Source: Salvator merianae (taxonomy: Eukaryota > Chordata > Lepidosauria > Squamata > Teiidae). From it: DNA of 64,000 nucleotides. This document shows positions 11,578 to 22,499 of the stretch, piece after piece (the first letter of the stretch is position 1; each line of letters opens with the position of its first letter). Position numbers and translations under genes: made by a program. The notes below the pieces were generated by a model. It worked only from the letters and a program-made list of their open reading frames with translations. It was not told where the DNA came from and searched no databases. The stretch lies in contig QVOM02000029.1 in assembly GCA_003586115.2 (NCBI GenBank), positions 25,528,016 through 25,592,015 on the forward strand, given 5' to 3'.

Positions 11578-13955
11578 TATATCTACAAATAGCTCTCCTT
11601 GGGCTTCGATGGGAGCAGACACCATGTGAACCAGCATGGGAGCAAAAGGGCCTTGGATATTTCTCCCTTCCATGCTATCCCAAAACTATTCTACAGGTGG
11701 ATCTGCCTGCAGAAGCAGAGTTCCCTCACTGGACATGCCAGAGGGAGATCATATATAGATGAAGAAGTTGTGACCTGATCTTCTGGGTTTCCCATCAACA
11801 TTGGTTCAAGGCAACCAGCTGATTAGGCTGCCAGAGTGCCATAAAAATGGTTTAACCTGCTTTGATGGTTAGGTTGCCCTGGCAGTCTCTGGGGTGGGAA
11901 GCCAGCACAATTAGCACAACAGAATTTGACCACTATGCCCCTTGGCCAACCAGAGATGGTTGAAGAAAAGGATATGGATACTACCTTACTGCCTAAAACA
12001 GGAATGGAAATTACATTCTTCCATCACCAGACCAACATGATTATTGCCTTAGTCAACTTAAGTTATTAAAGAAGTCTGGCAAATGCTTCTATAGTTCCCC
12101 AGTATTAAAAATGCAATAAGTAATAATTTAATAACTATCATTCTCCCTTTCATGATTCATAAAATCTGTGACCTAGGTTCACAATCCCTTGCCATGAGAG
12201 AGTCCTTTTCTATGATCCTAGTGGGAATAGTTACTTATGACACTCTAAACCAGGTGAAGGTCTTCTCTGTGGTACCTCAAAACTGTTGAATTCCTTTAAA
12301 AAGAAAGACATATGCCCAACTTTTTCATGATATCTCGGATGTTCCTCTTTCAGCAAGCATTAAAGGATGGGTGTTTTTATAGCAAGTACCATTTAAGTGC
12401 CGGCTATCACTACATTTCAGTCTGGTTTTCAGACTTTGAATATTTAGATGCCATATCCCTCTTTGAGTTCTTATGGCTTATAAGATGGCATATAAGCATG
12501 CACCTTCATCTTTATCATCATAGCCATTAAATATTTATAAAATGCAAGGGATAGATATGTCAAAGTTTTTTCTATCCAGAATTTAGACTTTGATCGTATT
12601 TTTTTTATGCTCCCCATTAATAAAGCAAAGTAGACTTTGCCAGATTCTAATCAGACGTTTAAATTAGAATGCTTAACGTTATTGATACATCACTTACTAA
12701 TGTTGTTAGAACAGGGCTGTTCAGGTGTCTGGAATGGGGAGATAGAACCTCATTAACAAGGGATGGTGACAGTAGGCAGCAGGGAACTGGAGACAGAATG
12801 GGTCGTGGTCTAAGGTGGTCAAGCCAGACAATCTGTATGGTTGTCTGGATGCTTCTTGTGAATTGCAAGAAGCAGCAGAAGGGTCATGTGACTTACCTGT
12901 CCCAGTCATCTGTTGTGCCTCAGCATACACCTCCTAGCCTGCTTGTACGGCAAGCACAGTGCTGTGCCATGTTGTCTGCAGCATCCTGACATGTAGCTTT
13001 TCTGTGGGTTGGAAGGTATTGGTCATGGCATGGACTAGGGTTGCCAAGCTTCACCTGCTTCACACTCATGGTGCAGTGCTTGGTATACAAATGGGGAAGG
13101 ATTGGGCCATTCGGCACACCGCTGACCTCATTGTCCTTTGCAGCTGCGCTACTCATGCTACCCTAAAACTGATCCTATGTTAGAAATACTAATCTAAATA
13201 ATTTTTGGACAATCTGCAACATTATTATTTATATATTGATTTCAGCAAATCCCATGGGATTAAATAAAAAACTGGTTGAAGCTACCAGCTTGTCCATTTT
13301 GAAGAGATATAGCTTCAGGTAGATGAATGTGTCTAAATAGACAAGTGTTAAATTGGTAGGAAGAATCTCTGAAGATCTATAGGATATGTCACAGACAACC
13401 AGTGAACTTTGAGCAGGATATGAAACTTCCCAGTTAAAAACAAGCAAGCAAACAAAAACGTTAATAGCTATCATCTAAGAAGCTCTCCAATCTACTGTTT
13501 TACTCACACTCAAGATGCTAGACAGCTTCTAATAATATGGTGAATTACTGGGTTGCTTGCTGAAGCTTTTGGCTTCCCATGGGTCATAATAATTGAAGAA
13601 TATTAATTTTCTTAGCAGAAATATTCCAGTATGGTTTTTCACTGAATTTTATTACAAAAGCTGACTCTTGGATAAGCTTCCAGTGTAAAGTTATTTTGGC
13701 AAAAGAATCAGGAGGAACTTCCCAAATGTTAAAATATTACCTCTGATCTGTACCAAGGCCTACACTAAGTGCACTTTCTATATTACACGCCAATGTCTTG
13801 TCAAGTTGTTTTTGGGATAATCAAATCAGATGTATTTAAGGGTACTGCTGCACTAGGGATATTGGGCATTCCTAGATCAATCCATGGGGCCTGGCAACAA
13901 ATGTTGCTGCTCCTGATTTTGGGCCCAGAGACAGCCCCTGAGCCAAAAAATCTGC
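11578..13955. other. Unannotated DNA
   Basis: Low-copy sequence with no recognised gene, LINE or MITE. A GC-richer patch near 12720-13160 gives short open frames on both strands without family motifs. Confidence 0.4.
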
Positions 13956-14260
13956 AAGGATGTGCAAACTAGTTCAGTTTAGAACCAGTTTGCATCAAAC
14001 CTGAGGGATTTGAGGCATTTGAAACTGAAATGGATCTTCCAAAACTTGAGAAACTTTATTCAGCCATTCATTTTTATCCCGCTGCATACCCAAAGGTCTC
14101 TGGGCAGGTTGCAACATTAAAAACCCATATAAAATGAACATGCTAAAACAATAACACTGTCTGAGAATGGACAGGAAAAGCTGCTCCCTTATTTAGCCAA
14201 CTTTGGTTTGATATCAAACTAAACTGATGGGTTTTAAAACCGGAATGGTTCTATTGTTTG
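13956..14260. mobile_element. Possible family E element with LINE-tail insertion
   Basis: It begins AAGGATGTGCAAACTAG followed by GGTTC/GAACC-rich words, resembling family E (24603-24890, 44884-45174, 54053-54371). At 14055-14150 it is interrupted by a segment with TTTTTATCCCGC, CCCAAAGGTCTC and GTTGCAACATTAAAAAC, which matches segments at 20372-20478 and 62877-62955 and resembles a reptilian LINE 3' tail. The right end is not fixed. Confidence 0.4.
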
Positions 14261-14534
14261 ATCATCATTATATTTCTGGCTTTCCTGAACATGCCCAGAG
14301 CCTCCCACTTCATTTGCTGGTTGCATAATGGCTACTCTGAACATGTCTACAGCCTCCTTCCATCAAATCCACAGTCCCTTTACCTTTTTGCATACCATTT
14401 TCCAGGTGGTGCAGTTTGGGCTGCTGCAGTTACAAAATTCTTCGGCAGACCAATTGGTCTGCTTTCCTGGTCTAGAAGATCTTCCAGAATGGAGAACCAT
14501 GTATTGCCATGTCATCTGTCTTACCTACTTCTTT

Positions 14535-15144
14535 GGGCCTGTTCGCACTGTGCGAGTGGAACGTTCTTGTCCATTCGCTAGAACAGAGCTTCCACACTGC
14601 TGCGGGCGTGCGCCTCACCCAATCCGAACCACTTTGTACCTGATTCGAACCTGATGTTGGGTAAGGCAAGACAAGTAAAAGCTTGTCTTCATCCCGACCT
14701 GCGCGATGGAGCGAAGATCGGGCATGGTGCTTTTGCACTGTTTGCAACGACGTCGGACATGGCCGGCGCGGCTGCGCGTGCGCAGAACGAAGCGTCACAC
14801 CCCACTCCGCTGCTTCGTACCGGTGCTTCGTACCCCAGTACGATGCTCCGTACCCGGGATAGCCCTTTGGGCTTGGCAGCCGAGCTGCCGTTACGAAGCT
14901 GCTTTGTAACGAGCCCTCTGGTTGCGAAGTGGGTACAAAACGGGTACGAAGTGGGTATGAAGTGGGCGCGATGGTACGAAGCACGGTAAAGAACTAGCGA
15001 TGCCATTCGCACTGTTCCCGCTGCTGGTTGGCTTCGGGTCCATTCCTCTGGCCGGGAGCGCGAATGGCACCAAGCGTTCTCCAACCTCTCCGGTTCAAAG
15101 CCAACTACTCGGAACGGTCTACCGAGCTCAGTGCAAAAAGGCCC
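14535..15144 (+). mobile_element. CpG-rich GGGCC MITE, family A copy 1
   Basis: A 610-bp element begins GGGCCTGTTCGCACTG and ends CAGTGCAAAAAGGCCC. Flanking triplets are TTT and TAT, one mismatch from a 3-bp duplication. It retains many CpGs and carries GGGTACGAAGT-like degenerate tandem units near 14930-14985. It shares internal blocks with 26354-27038, 43158-43796 and 45872-46437, including CGGTCTACCG near its right end. Frames of 107-170 aa across it are not conserved among copies, so it is non-coding. Confidence 0.8.
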
Positions 15145-15725
15145 TATATTTCACTTCCTTGTTCATTTAATCACATACTCCACTGTTCGGTTTCAAATCT
15201 AAGAAGCAGCAGAGACTTTTATTGCAAGTCATGTGCCCCTTGATAAAGCCATGGATAACTTTTTCCTCTCTTGCTCACAGTCAAAGTTATATTTCCAATC
15301 TTGCTACATGTTACCACTTGATTACATCACACAACCTTGAGAATATTGTATTTTAGAGTCTTTCAGTTGTTAAAGTGTTTCCTATTAATAGTTATATGTA
15401 GCCATTTGAGTAACCAACCCAATATTGTAAGAGTTTTATTGTTGCTCTTGAACTTGGTGCTTGCTTTTCTTGCTTCTTGACTTGTAATAAAGTTATTTCT
15501 TTATGTCTTTTAAATTTCAGTAAAACAACTTTGTATTAAGATCAGCCAAATGTTTTCTCCCTCTTTTGGGGTCAGCTCCAACTTGTTATCAGCTAAATCA
15601 GATCACTAGTCCTTAAAAACCCTGCATTCATGTGTTTAGAGCCATTACTATAAAAACAGCTCTGGATCAAAAATGGCTGACTTCTGTGCTGGGTGAACAC
15701 TTCAAAGCTGCAGACTACAGATTCT
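15145..15725. other. Unannotated AT-rich DNA
   Basis: No gene or transposon signal was recognised between the two MITEs. Confidence 0.4.
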
Positions 15726-16222
15726 GGGCTTGTTTGCACTTACTGAGAGGAATGTTCCTGTGCACTTGCTAGTCATGTGCTTTTGCACTCATGAATGGAA
15801 TCACCAGCCCTGAATTTCACTGAAGCCCACCTGATGGTCACCTGAAGCTAGGTAAGGCCGGTGCAGTAATTTGCAGTCCTGAATCCAACTTGCGTGATGA
15901 GGCACAGATCAGGAAAGCTCTGTTCACACTACTTCCAGGTTTGAAATGGTGGCAGGGAGGGACCTGCTTTGAAAACAGCCCTCTCTATATAAATTCCTAG
16001 CTCTATGTTTTGAATTAATAGCTCTATCTTCACATTCATGTCTCTATGATTCCTGACATTGCTTCCTACCTAGTGCATTCCCATTCACTCTGCTCCCTCT
16101 GCTGGTCAGCTTGCAGTCTTTTTCTTTGCTGGCAAGTGTGAAAGGCACCTACAGGACTCCATTTTGACCAGCCTGAAGTCTGCTAGTTAGAACGTTCTCC
16201 TCAGGTAAGTGCAAAAACATCC
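15726..16222 (+). mobile_element. Older CpG-depleted relative of family A (subfamily B), copy 1
   Basis: It begins GGGCTTGTTTGCACTTA and ends TAAGTGCAAAAACATCC, an imperfect inverted repeat. Internal landmarks include GAATGTTCCTGTGCACTTGCTAG, CTCCCTCTGCTGGTCAGCTTGCA and TTGCTGGCAAGTGTGAA, shared in order with 43927-44448. The CTGCTGGT block also occurs in family A, where its neighbours keep CpGs; here they are TG/CA, as expected of an older methylated copy. No clear target-site duplication. Confidence 0.65.
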
Positions 16223-16329
16223 AATCACTCTTCAGGTAATATGGATGCTGCCTAAAACAGTTATTCAAGAATGAATACTCCAGTAAAGTAAAGATTATTT
16301 TGAAGGTTTTGAAAGAGCACTTGGAGGTA

Positions 16330-16410
16330 GGCAGAAGATTTATTAATATTAATTTATTTAAGAATTTATATCTCAACTTTCACCCAAAGGTCCCAGTACA
16401 AGTTGCTACT
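16330..16410. repeat. Weak LINE-tail-like fragment
   Basis: TTTATTTAAGAATTTATATC is followed by CACCCAAAGGTCCCAGTACAAGTTGC, resembling but diverged from the LINE-tail segments at 14055 and 62877. Confidence 0.35.
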
Positions 16411-16636
16411 TCCATGTTGTCTCACTGGAAGTCCTTGATTTATTCCTCTATAATTCCACTATGAAGATACAAGTGGGGAAAATTATTTTGGAAAATTAAG
16501 ATTGCCTTTGTTGCATCTTTACTTCAAACATATGTGAAATGAAAGTGCTTGATTCATGTAATACCCCCTGCCCAGGGAACCCATACCAATATGAATAAAA
16601 CGGGATTTAAAGAAGGGAGAACATTTTAGAATGAAA

Positions 16637-16703
16637 AAAGGAAGAAAGGAAGGAAGGAAGGAAGGAAGGAAGGAAGGAAGGAAGGAAGGAAGGAAAGAAA
16701 GAG

Positions 16704-16758
<55 letters not shown>

Positions 16759-16776
16759 AAAAGAAAGAAAGAAAGA
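16637..16776. repeat. (GGAA)n/(GAAA)n microsatellite
   Basis: About 45 bp of GGAA repeats pass into about 90 bp of GAAA repeats, an uninterrupted polypurine tract of about 140 bp on the plus strand. Such mirror-repeat tracts can form triplex structures. Confidence 0.95.
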
Positions 16777-17310
16777 TTTTTCTAACTAGCTAATTTTTTT
16801 TATTTTTATTTTTTAATCTTAAATTCTTAAACTTTATTTTTATATAAATCGTCCTTTATTTCCTCATTAGTGTTACAAAAAAAGCAATTCTGAAGAAATG
16901 TGCCCTGTTTGGGGTAATTTTCCATGGAATTGGATACACTTAGCTTATGAATTTGTATTTTGGTTTGTGAAGCAGGTGCAGCCTTAATGCTCAATGAATC
17001 ATCACATTCTGCAATAACATGAGCACATAGATTATTTTTCAGGAAGATAGATAATGCTTCCTGCCATTGCATAATGCATTTCCTGAGTTCTGGAGTTCTT
17101 TGGAGACATGTAGAAGTTGCAGAGGAAAAATGATTGTGTTAAAAAAAAATGAAGGAGTTAAAACACAATGTTCTTTGCTTTTCAGACTTTGCTGTAAATA
17201 ATGCAGCACTAGATGAAATAGCATTTCAGCAAATTTTACATAGAGATGAAAGACTGTGTTATAAGCTGCCAGATATTTAATGAGTCAGAAAAGCGTAGTT
17301 CTGTAACGAT

Positions 17311-17341
17311 AATAAATAAATAAATAAATAAATAAATAAAT
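17311..17341. repeat. (AAAT)n microsatellite
   Basis: Seven to eight copies of AAAT/TAAA. In reptile genomes such tracts often mark a LINE 3' end, but no adjacent LINE body was recognised. Confidence 0.9.
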
Positions 17342-18117
17342 AGTTGGTGGCTGTGTGATGTGTGCCAGCAAAGCAACTATGTGGATGTTACCTTTTGTTT
17401 CTAACCTTTACCACTGAATAACAGAGTTGGTTCTGAAGCAAGGTGAACAGAAAACTGAGTGCATAAGGGCTTTTCTGCACAGCATGGGCTGTTCTGCACC
17501 ACAGTGGCATGAAACGGGTAACCGGTTCCAACTCTGGAGGCAAAGAACAAAGTTCCTGGCCTCTGATGTTGCTGACCAGAACTGTTTTGGCTGGGCTATC
17601 AAAAGTGATACATTTATAGTGCCAATTCCAGGTTCCCAGTGAGATGGTATCAGATGCTTCAACTATGATGTACTGGACCATGGCCCATATGCCATCTGCA
17701 TATGAGCTGCTGGTCTGATGTACCAGCTGGAATGCTGTGTGGACCACTGACAAATGGGTCATACTCAGAGCAGGCCATGGCATTATTTTCAAACTATAGC
17801 CCACTCCAACACTTCTTCCTACACAGACAAAGCAGGCCGGGAGGCACACCTCCTAGTAGACTGTTCTATAGTGCAAATGAGACATTCCAGGGAGTCTCTT
17901 GGACTGGTTTACTGGTCTAGTGTGGACACAGCCTATGCCTCTTCTGCCAGCATTTAGCCTCCTCAGGTCCTATGCAGTATTTCCATGTGGCAGCAAATTC
18001 AAACTGAGTGCTGAGAGGCTTCAGACTAGACTGCAATAATCTCAGAGTAGGTTTGCCCCCCTAAACGGGAGGTACTCTTAACACAATGGTGTGTGGGTGT
18101 GTCACAGTTCTCACAAA
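17342..18117. other. Unannotated DNA with weak family H similarity
   Basis: GGGCTTTTCTGCACAGC at about 17468 and GAACAAAGTTCCTGGCC near 17545 resemble landmarks of family H (59103-59606). A right terminus could not be placed. Open frames up to 153 aa have no known motif. Confidence 0.3.
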
Positions 18118-18698
18118 CCACCACCACTGGCGCGTGCCAGTGACAGAAGAGGGGGAATGAGAGAGCGACTGGAAACGGAGAAAAATCAATGTGAAGGGAA
18201 GACTTAACTTTAGCGATCAGATTTGGCAAAGGTCTTCCTTCGCATTGATTTGTCCCTTCCGTTTCCAGTCGCTCTCTCATTCCCCCTCTTCTGTCACTCG
18301 CACGCGCGCACACAGAAAGAAGAGGGGGAATGAGAGAGCGATCGGAAACGGAAGGGACAAATCAATGCGAAGGATGACCTTCGCCGAATCCGATCACTAA
18401 AGTTAAGTGCTGCCTGTCACAGAGGCAGCACTTAACTTTAGCGATCAGATTGATTTTTCTGACGTTTCTGATCGGTCTGTCTCTTTTAAGGCTGTGTGAA
18501 GCTTCCAGGTGGAGCTTCTAGCGGCCAAAAAGAGGGAGCTTGCAGCAAATGGCAAGGTCTCGAAGGACAGCGAAAGTCGCTGGGACCTTCGCCATTCGCA
18601 TTCACTGCCCCTTTTTCCCTTCGTATTTCATGTGAAGATGGCGGAGACGCCATTTTCGAGTGAAATTCGAAGTGCACGAAGCTTCATACATATCCCTA
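18118..18698 (+). mobile_element. Right part of a foldback-rich hAT-like element, family P copy 1
   Basis: The right end CACGAAGCTTC...CCCTA at 18698 matches the ends of the complete elements at 21605-22404 and 29082-29810. The interior is mostly inverted repeats: TGAGAGAGCGA(C/T)(T/C)GGAAACGG blocks near 18158 and 18330 pair with an inverted copy near 18258-18288, and a long hairpin at 18391-18447 has arms containing CTAAAGTTAAGTGCTGCC. A TCAATGCGAAGG core recurs. The left terminus and an 8-bp duplication were not found, so the copy is truncated or rearranged. Confidence 0.65.
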
Positions 18699-19159
18699 CT
18701 AGTGAATTATAAGATAGATCTATCAGTGGTAACCCAAATTATGTCCAGGAAAACTTGAAATACTGCCAAGCAGACTGCAAGATACTGTGCCAGTGACTCC
18801 TGGATGAAATTGCCCCAGAATATCTAGTTGACAGCTGCTTGTACCAGTGCTCAAGGCTTGTCTGAAGGGATTAAGTTCTTTAGACACATCACAAGAAAAA
18901 CTGTGCCATTGAAACCATCCACAGGTGCAATAATTTTGGATCATTTTAAGGACTAGAAAGATGGCCAGAATATTATCAGGATTCCTCAGTTGTGAGAAGC
19001 AAGGTTAGTTTAAGCATGGACTCAATTGAAAGAAGGCTTTTCTCCTGAGACTAAACTAAAGAAAGGGTAACAGTAGTTTAACAGAAAAATTTGGAGGGAT
19101 AATTTGTGGGGCAGATCTGTTGGGTTTCAGAGAATTTGTTGGGCACTTGGTATAAGGCT
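18699..19159. other. Unannotated DNA
   Basis: No recognisable gene or repeat terminus. Confidence 0.4.
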
Positions 19160-19167
19160 GGTTTGGC

Positions 19168-19429
19168 CTGCAACGTAGCTAAACTTTTTGCCATCTGGGA
19201 CCACGCAAGGAGTGCGAACGAGGGCACCCTGCCCTGCAGGCTCCTACCCCCGCCGTGGCCCTGACGACTGCTGGGCGGCCAGTCAGCTGTGGCGTGGCAC
19301 AGTGTTGCACGGCACTCTCCTTCGCGCTCGCTCTTTGGCGCGCCAGGCGGGTAGAGAAAGACTTGGATGCATTTGCCGCCTGGGACAACGTGCCACCTGG
19401 GGTGCACCCCCCCGCTTCCTACGCTGCTG
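19168..19429 (-). mobile_element. CpG-rich hAT-like MITE, family C copy 3 (short)
   Basis: A 262-bp GC-rich island begins CTGCAACGTAGCTAAAC and ends CGCTTCCTACGCTGCTG, flanked by an exact 8-bp duplication GGTTTGGC (19160-19167 and 19430-19437). Read on the minus strand its start (CAGCAGCGTAGGAAGCGGGG, then GTGCACCCC, GTGG, ACGTTGTCC) follows the left end of the copies at 5772 and 33038 (GCATAGCGAGG, then CCACCCCGGGTGGTGC, TTGTC). The tandem GC core of the longer copies is missing. Non-coding. Confidence 0.8.
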
Positions 19430-19437
19430 GGTTTGGC

Positions 19438-19869
19438 TACTAGTTGAAGGCTGGTTTCTGAGCTCACCTGAGCACATGCTCTGAGGGTGGAGAAGTTACT
19501 TTCTGCTGATTCAGATGAGTTAGTGGGAGGTGCCAGATTCCTAGGATAGGAGAAACAGTTTGGGCAGCCCACAGGTGCAAAATAGAAATAATAATAAAAA
19601 GTAAAATAATAATTTTAATAATTTTAAAAAGTAAAACAATTTAAACAGTAACAAAAAAGGTAAAACAATTTAAAAGTCATGAAAGTACACTTTCAATTAA
19701 AAACATTCAACCTTCATTGCAAATTAGGTTTATTTGCGGAATTTACAAACTGTGAATTATTTGAAAAAAACCCAAATAAGAACAATTTAAATAGCTGAAC
19801 ATAACTAATATAACAAGTGGTTTCTTCAAATTCAAATCAAAATGTCACTTTTAATGACTACTGCAGTCT
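19438..19869. other. Unannotated AT-rich DNA
   Basis: Poly-A-like and AATTTTAAAAAGTAAAA-type low-complexity stretches near 19580-19680; no gene. Confidence 0.4.
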
Positions 19870-20060
19870 CAGAAGTATCCAATGCCCTGAACAGAATCCC
19901 TCATAAGAGCACACAAATCAGGTGTAAATCAGGTGTTGCCTCAAGCACACATGATGCAACTATTCATTGGCTTCATCAGGTGTTCTTGAGATAAAACACA
20001 TCAAATACCTGGACTGGCTAGGGCTTTATTGACTGTGATGTTTGATGGCATGTTAGAAGA

Positions 20061-20935
20061 ATGGCTAAGTCAAGAGAGTGATCCAAAAACGTAAGAGAAC
20101 AGATCATTGCCTTGCACAAACAGGGAAAGGGATACAAAAACAAAAGCAGTGAACATCCCTAAAGATACAGCAGGAAGCATAGCTTGCAAATTCAAAGTTA
20201 AAGGAGCAATGGCTACTCTACCTGGATGTGGCAGAAAGAGAAAGTTATCAGTAGCTGCCACCAGATTCCTGAGGAGGCAGGTGGTCAAAAAGCCTTGAGT
20301 GACTGCAAAAGACCTGCAAGAAGATTTGGTGCTGAGGTTTCCATTTGCACAGTGAGGTGCATACTAAATGCTGAAGATCTTATTATTTATTATTTGCATT
20401 TTTATCCTGCCCTATATTCAAAGGTCACAGGGTGGGTTACAATATTAAAAAATATAGAAAATGAACATACTAAAACAACACCTCTACTGAATGAAAAGTA
20501 TAAGAAAAGTCAGCTCCAATATGCTCAAAACTATATCAATAACCCACATAAGTTTTGGGATTCTGTCCTGTGGAGTGATAAATCACAAAGTTTTCAGGCC
20601 TGTGGATCAGTGGTATGTCTGGAGGAGGAAGAATGAAGCACACACTGAAAATAGCACACTGTCTACAATGAAGCATGTTGGGGGATAAGGGATAATCTGG
20701 TGCAGCTTTCCTTCCTCTGGAACCAGAAACCAGCAGCATTCAAGTATCAGGAAATCCTAGGAGGCAAAAAGTCAAGCCTTCTGTGTGGAACTTGAAACTT
20801 GGACATCACTGGACCTTCCAACAGGGCAATGATCCCAAGCATACCTCAAAGCCCACCAAGCCCATCAAGAAGATTGGAAGATTCCTGATGTTTTGTACCA
20901 TCTGGGCAGAAGTTGTAATGAGTCATCTGTGCCCA
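20061..20935 (+). pseudogene. Tc1-like transposase pseudogene
   Basis: Translation from ATG 20061 gives MAKSRE, a stop, then REQIIALHKQGKGYK, the N-terminal helix-turn-helix region of Tc1-family transposases. Another frame continues with NIPKDTAGSI and LPGCGRKRKLSVAATRFLRR, the paired-like DNA-binding region. After an insertion at about 20372-20478 come LLNEKYKKSQLQYAQNYI, a KFWDSVLWSDK segment (the family D-E catalytic region, with SDE here reading SDK), VWRRKNEAH and MKHVGG. The final segment, in shifted frames, retains NLDITG, QGNDPKHT-like and KPTKPIKK-like remnants. Multiple stops, frameshifts and the insertion make it inactive. The intact enzyme would cut and paste the element at TA sites in the nucleus. 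Confidence 0.85.
20372..20478. repeat. LINE-tail-like insertion in the Tc1 transposase
   Basis: TTATTATTTATTATTTGC, TTTTTATCCTGCCC, TTCAAAGGTCACAGGG and GTTACAATATTAAAAA break the transposase just after the CILNAE residues, where a GLHGRR-like stretch is expected. The segment parallels 14055-14150 and 62877-62955. The nearly clean junctions indicate an insertion after the transposon landed. Confidence 0.65.
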
Positions 20936-21172
20936 GTGTAATGAGTTTCTGGCCCTCAGGAAATGAGTTTCTTCCCTTGAAGCCAAGGAAGTTGACCTGG
21001 AGAAGCAGAGAGAGAGTGAAGTATAAGGATGAAGATTTCAGGGATGTAGTAGCAGCATCCAAATCCACAATGGGAAGTCCTCCAGCTGCCTCAGTGAGTG
21101 GAAGACTCAAGCAGGGAGGATATCAGGCTGAGGAAGAGAGACAGGCGGCCATCTTCTAGATGATCAGCCCAC

Positions 21173-21214
21173 CCATCACACATGCGTGATCTTGTGATCA
21201 TGCATGTGTGATGG
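21173..21214. repeat. Perfect 13-bp inverted repeat
   Basis: CCATCACACATGC and GCATGTGTGATGG flank a 16-bp spacer that itself contains GTGATC...TGATCA. Following sequence to about 21490 is GC-richer and resembles part of the reverse strand of family D, but no terminus was fixed. Confidence 0.6.
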
Positions 21215-21604
21215 ACACTGGGGCCTACCCCTTCGGAAGGCCCGATCACACTACGGGGAGGGGCCAGTGAGCATGTGTGATCCACATCATGCCTGTGCAC
21301 TGCGCGGGCCTTCCAGTTGCCATGGCAGCAGCCTGACACTTGCAGGTCACTGCCACAGCAACCATCCTTCATGCCTGCGATCGGGCACCAAAACACTGGA
21401 TGGTGTGCAGTGCAGCTCCATCCAGTGTCACCGGCCTGATCGCAGCATTGTGGACCCAACTGGGGCTTTGCGCGGCCCCATTGCAAAGTATTATCTTTCA
21501 TGCCAGATGGCATATATGTTTACAATTTCCAACTCTGTTGACACGGATATTTGAATGAAGGAACATATATTCATATGGTTTGGGAGTCCGAGAAAGTAAA
21601 AGAG

Positions 21605-22404
21605 TAGGGGTGTGCACGAAGGCACTTTCCCTTCTTTGTTTCGCAGTGCTGCGAAGCAACGGAGCTTCGTTTTCGCACGAAAACCAGAAGCGCGAAAAGG
21701 GCGCCTTTCGTTTTCACTGCGAAAATCTTCACAGCCTAGGGGGTATTAGACAGCCAACGGAAGAGGAGAAAAATCAACGCGAAAGAAAGACCTTCACAGC
21801 AAAGGTCTTTCTTTCACGTTGATTTTTCTCCTCTTCCGTTGGCTGTCTAATACCCCCTAGGCTGTCAGTCTCGCTGACAGGCTAGGGGGTATTAGACAGC
21901 CAATGGAAGAGGAATCAACACGAAGGGAAGACCTAGTTCTCCCTCCCTTCGCGTTGATTTTTCTTCCTTTCTGATGGCTGTCTAATACCCCCTAGCCTAG
22001 GGGGTATTAGACAGCCAACGGAAGAGGAATCAACGTGAAGGGAAGACCTAGTTCTCCCTCCCTTCGCATTGATTTTTCTTCCTTTCTGATGGCTGTCTAA
22101 TACCCCCTAGCCTAGGGGGTATTAGACAGCCAACGGAAAGGAATCAATGCGAAGGGAAGACCTAGTTCTCCCTCCCTTCACGTCGATTTTTCTTCTGTTG
22201 GCTGTCTCATTACCCCTAGGCTGTCAGCACACGCTGACAGCCTAGGGGGATGAGACAGCAGCAAATTGCGAAGGTCCCAAAAATTGAGGGACTTTCGCAA
22301 TTCGCATTCGTGATTTCTGTTGCCCTTCGCATTTGATGCAAAGGGGCCGAAATCACGAAATTCGAGCGAAACTTCGATGCTACGAAGCTTCGTGCACACC
22401 CCTA
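21605..22404 (+). mobile_element. Complete foldback-rich hAT-like element, family P copy 2
   Basis: Exactly 800 bp from TAGGGGTGTGCACGAAGGC to GCTTCGTGCACACCCCTA, with an exact 8-bp duplication TAAAAGAG (21597-21604 and 22405-22412). Termini and TSD length fit hAT transposons. The interior is a run of four self-complementary units (about 21734-21861, 21881-21995, 21996-22110 and 22111-22219), each bounded by CTAGGGGGTATTAGACAGCC and its inverse with a TCAACGCGAAGG-like core arm. Units 2 and 3 are each 115 bp and nearly identical. No transposase frame is present; translations of the palindromes are meaningless. Confidence 0.9.
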
Positions 22405-22499
22405 TAAAAGAGTATTGGAAGATGATAGAGAGGGAATTAAATTCAGAGAACAAAAGAAATATGTATATGGCATTTTATGAAGGATTGTCAACTGAATTA

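Larger units (their letters stand above)
19870..20950 (+). mobile_element. Tc1-like DNA transposon, decayed
   Basis: The span contains a Tc1-like transposase relic (next entry) plus 5' non-coding sequence with the ATCAGGTG/CATCAGGTGTT words and GATAAAACACATCAA segment typical of vertebrate Tc1-like elements. Exact inverted termini and TA duplications could not be placed by eye, so the boundaries are approximate. Confidence 0.7.

Noticed and set aside
14472..15084. Frames of 107-170 aa on both strands
   Set aside because: They fall in the CpG-rich MITE A1 and are not conserved in its other copies.
14532..15147. Target-site duplication for family A copy 1
   Set aside because: Flanking triplets are TTT and TAT; one mismatch in three bases is too weak to count as evidence.
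21605..22404. CRISPR-like array
   Set aside because: The regular units are palindromes within a hAT element with terminal inverted repeats and an 8-bp duplication; there are no distinct spacers and the context is vertebrate.
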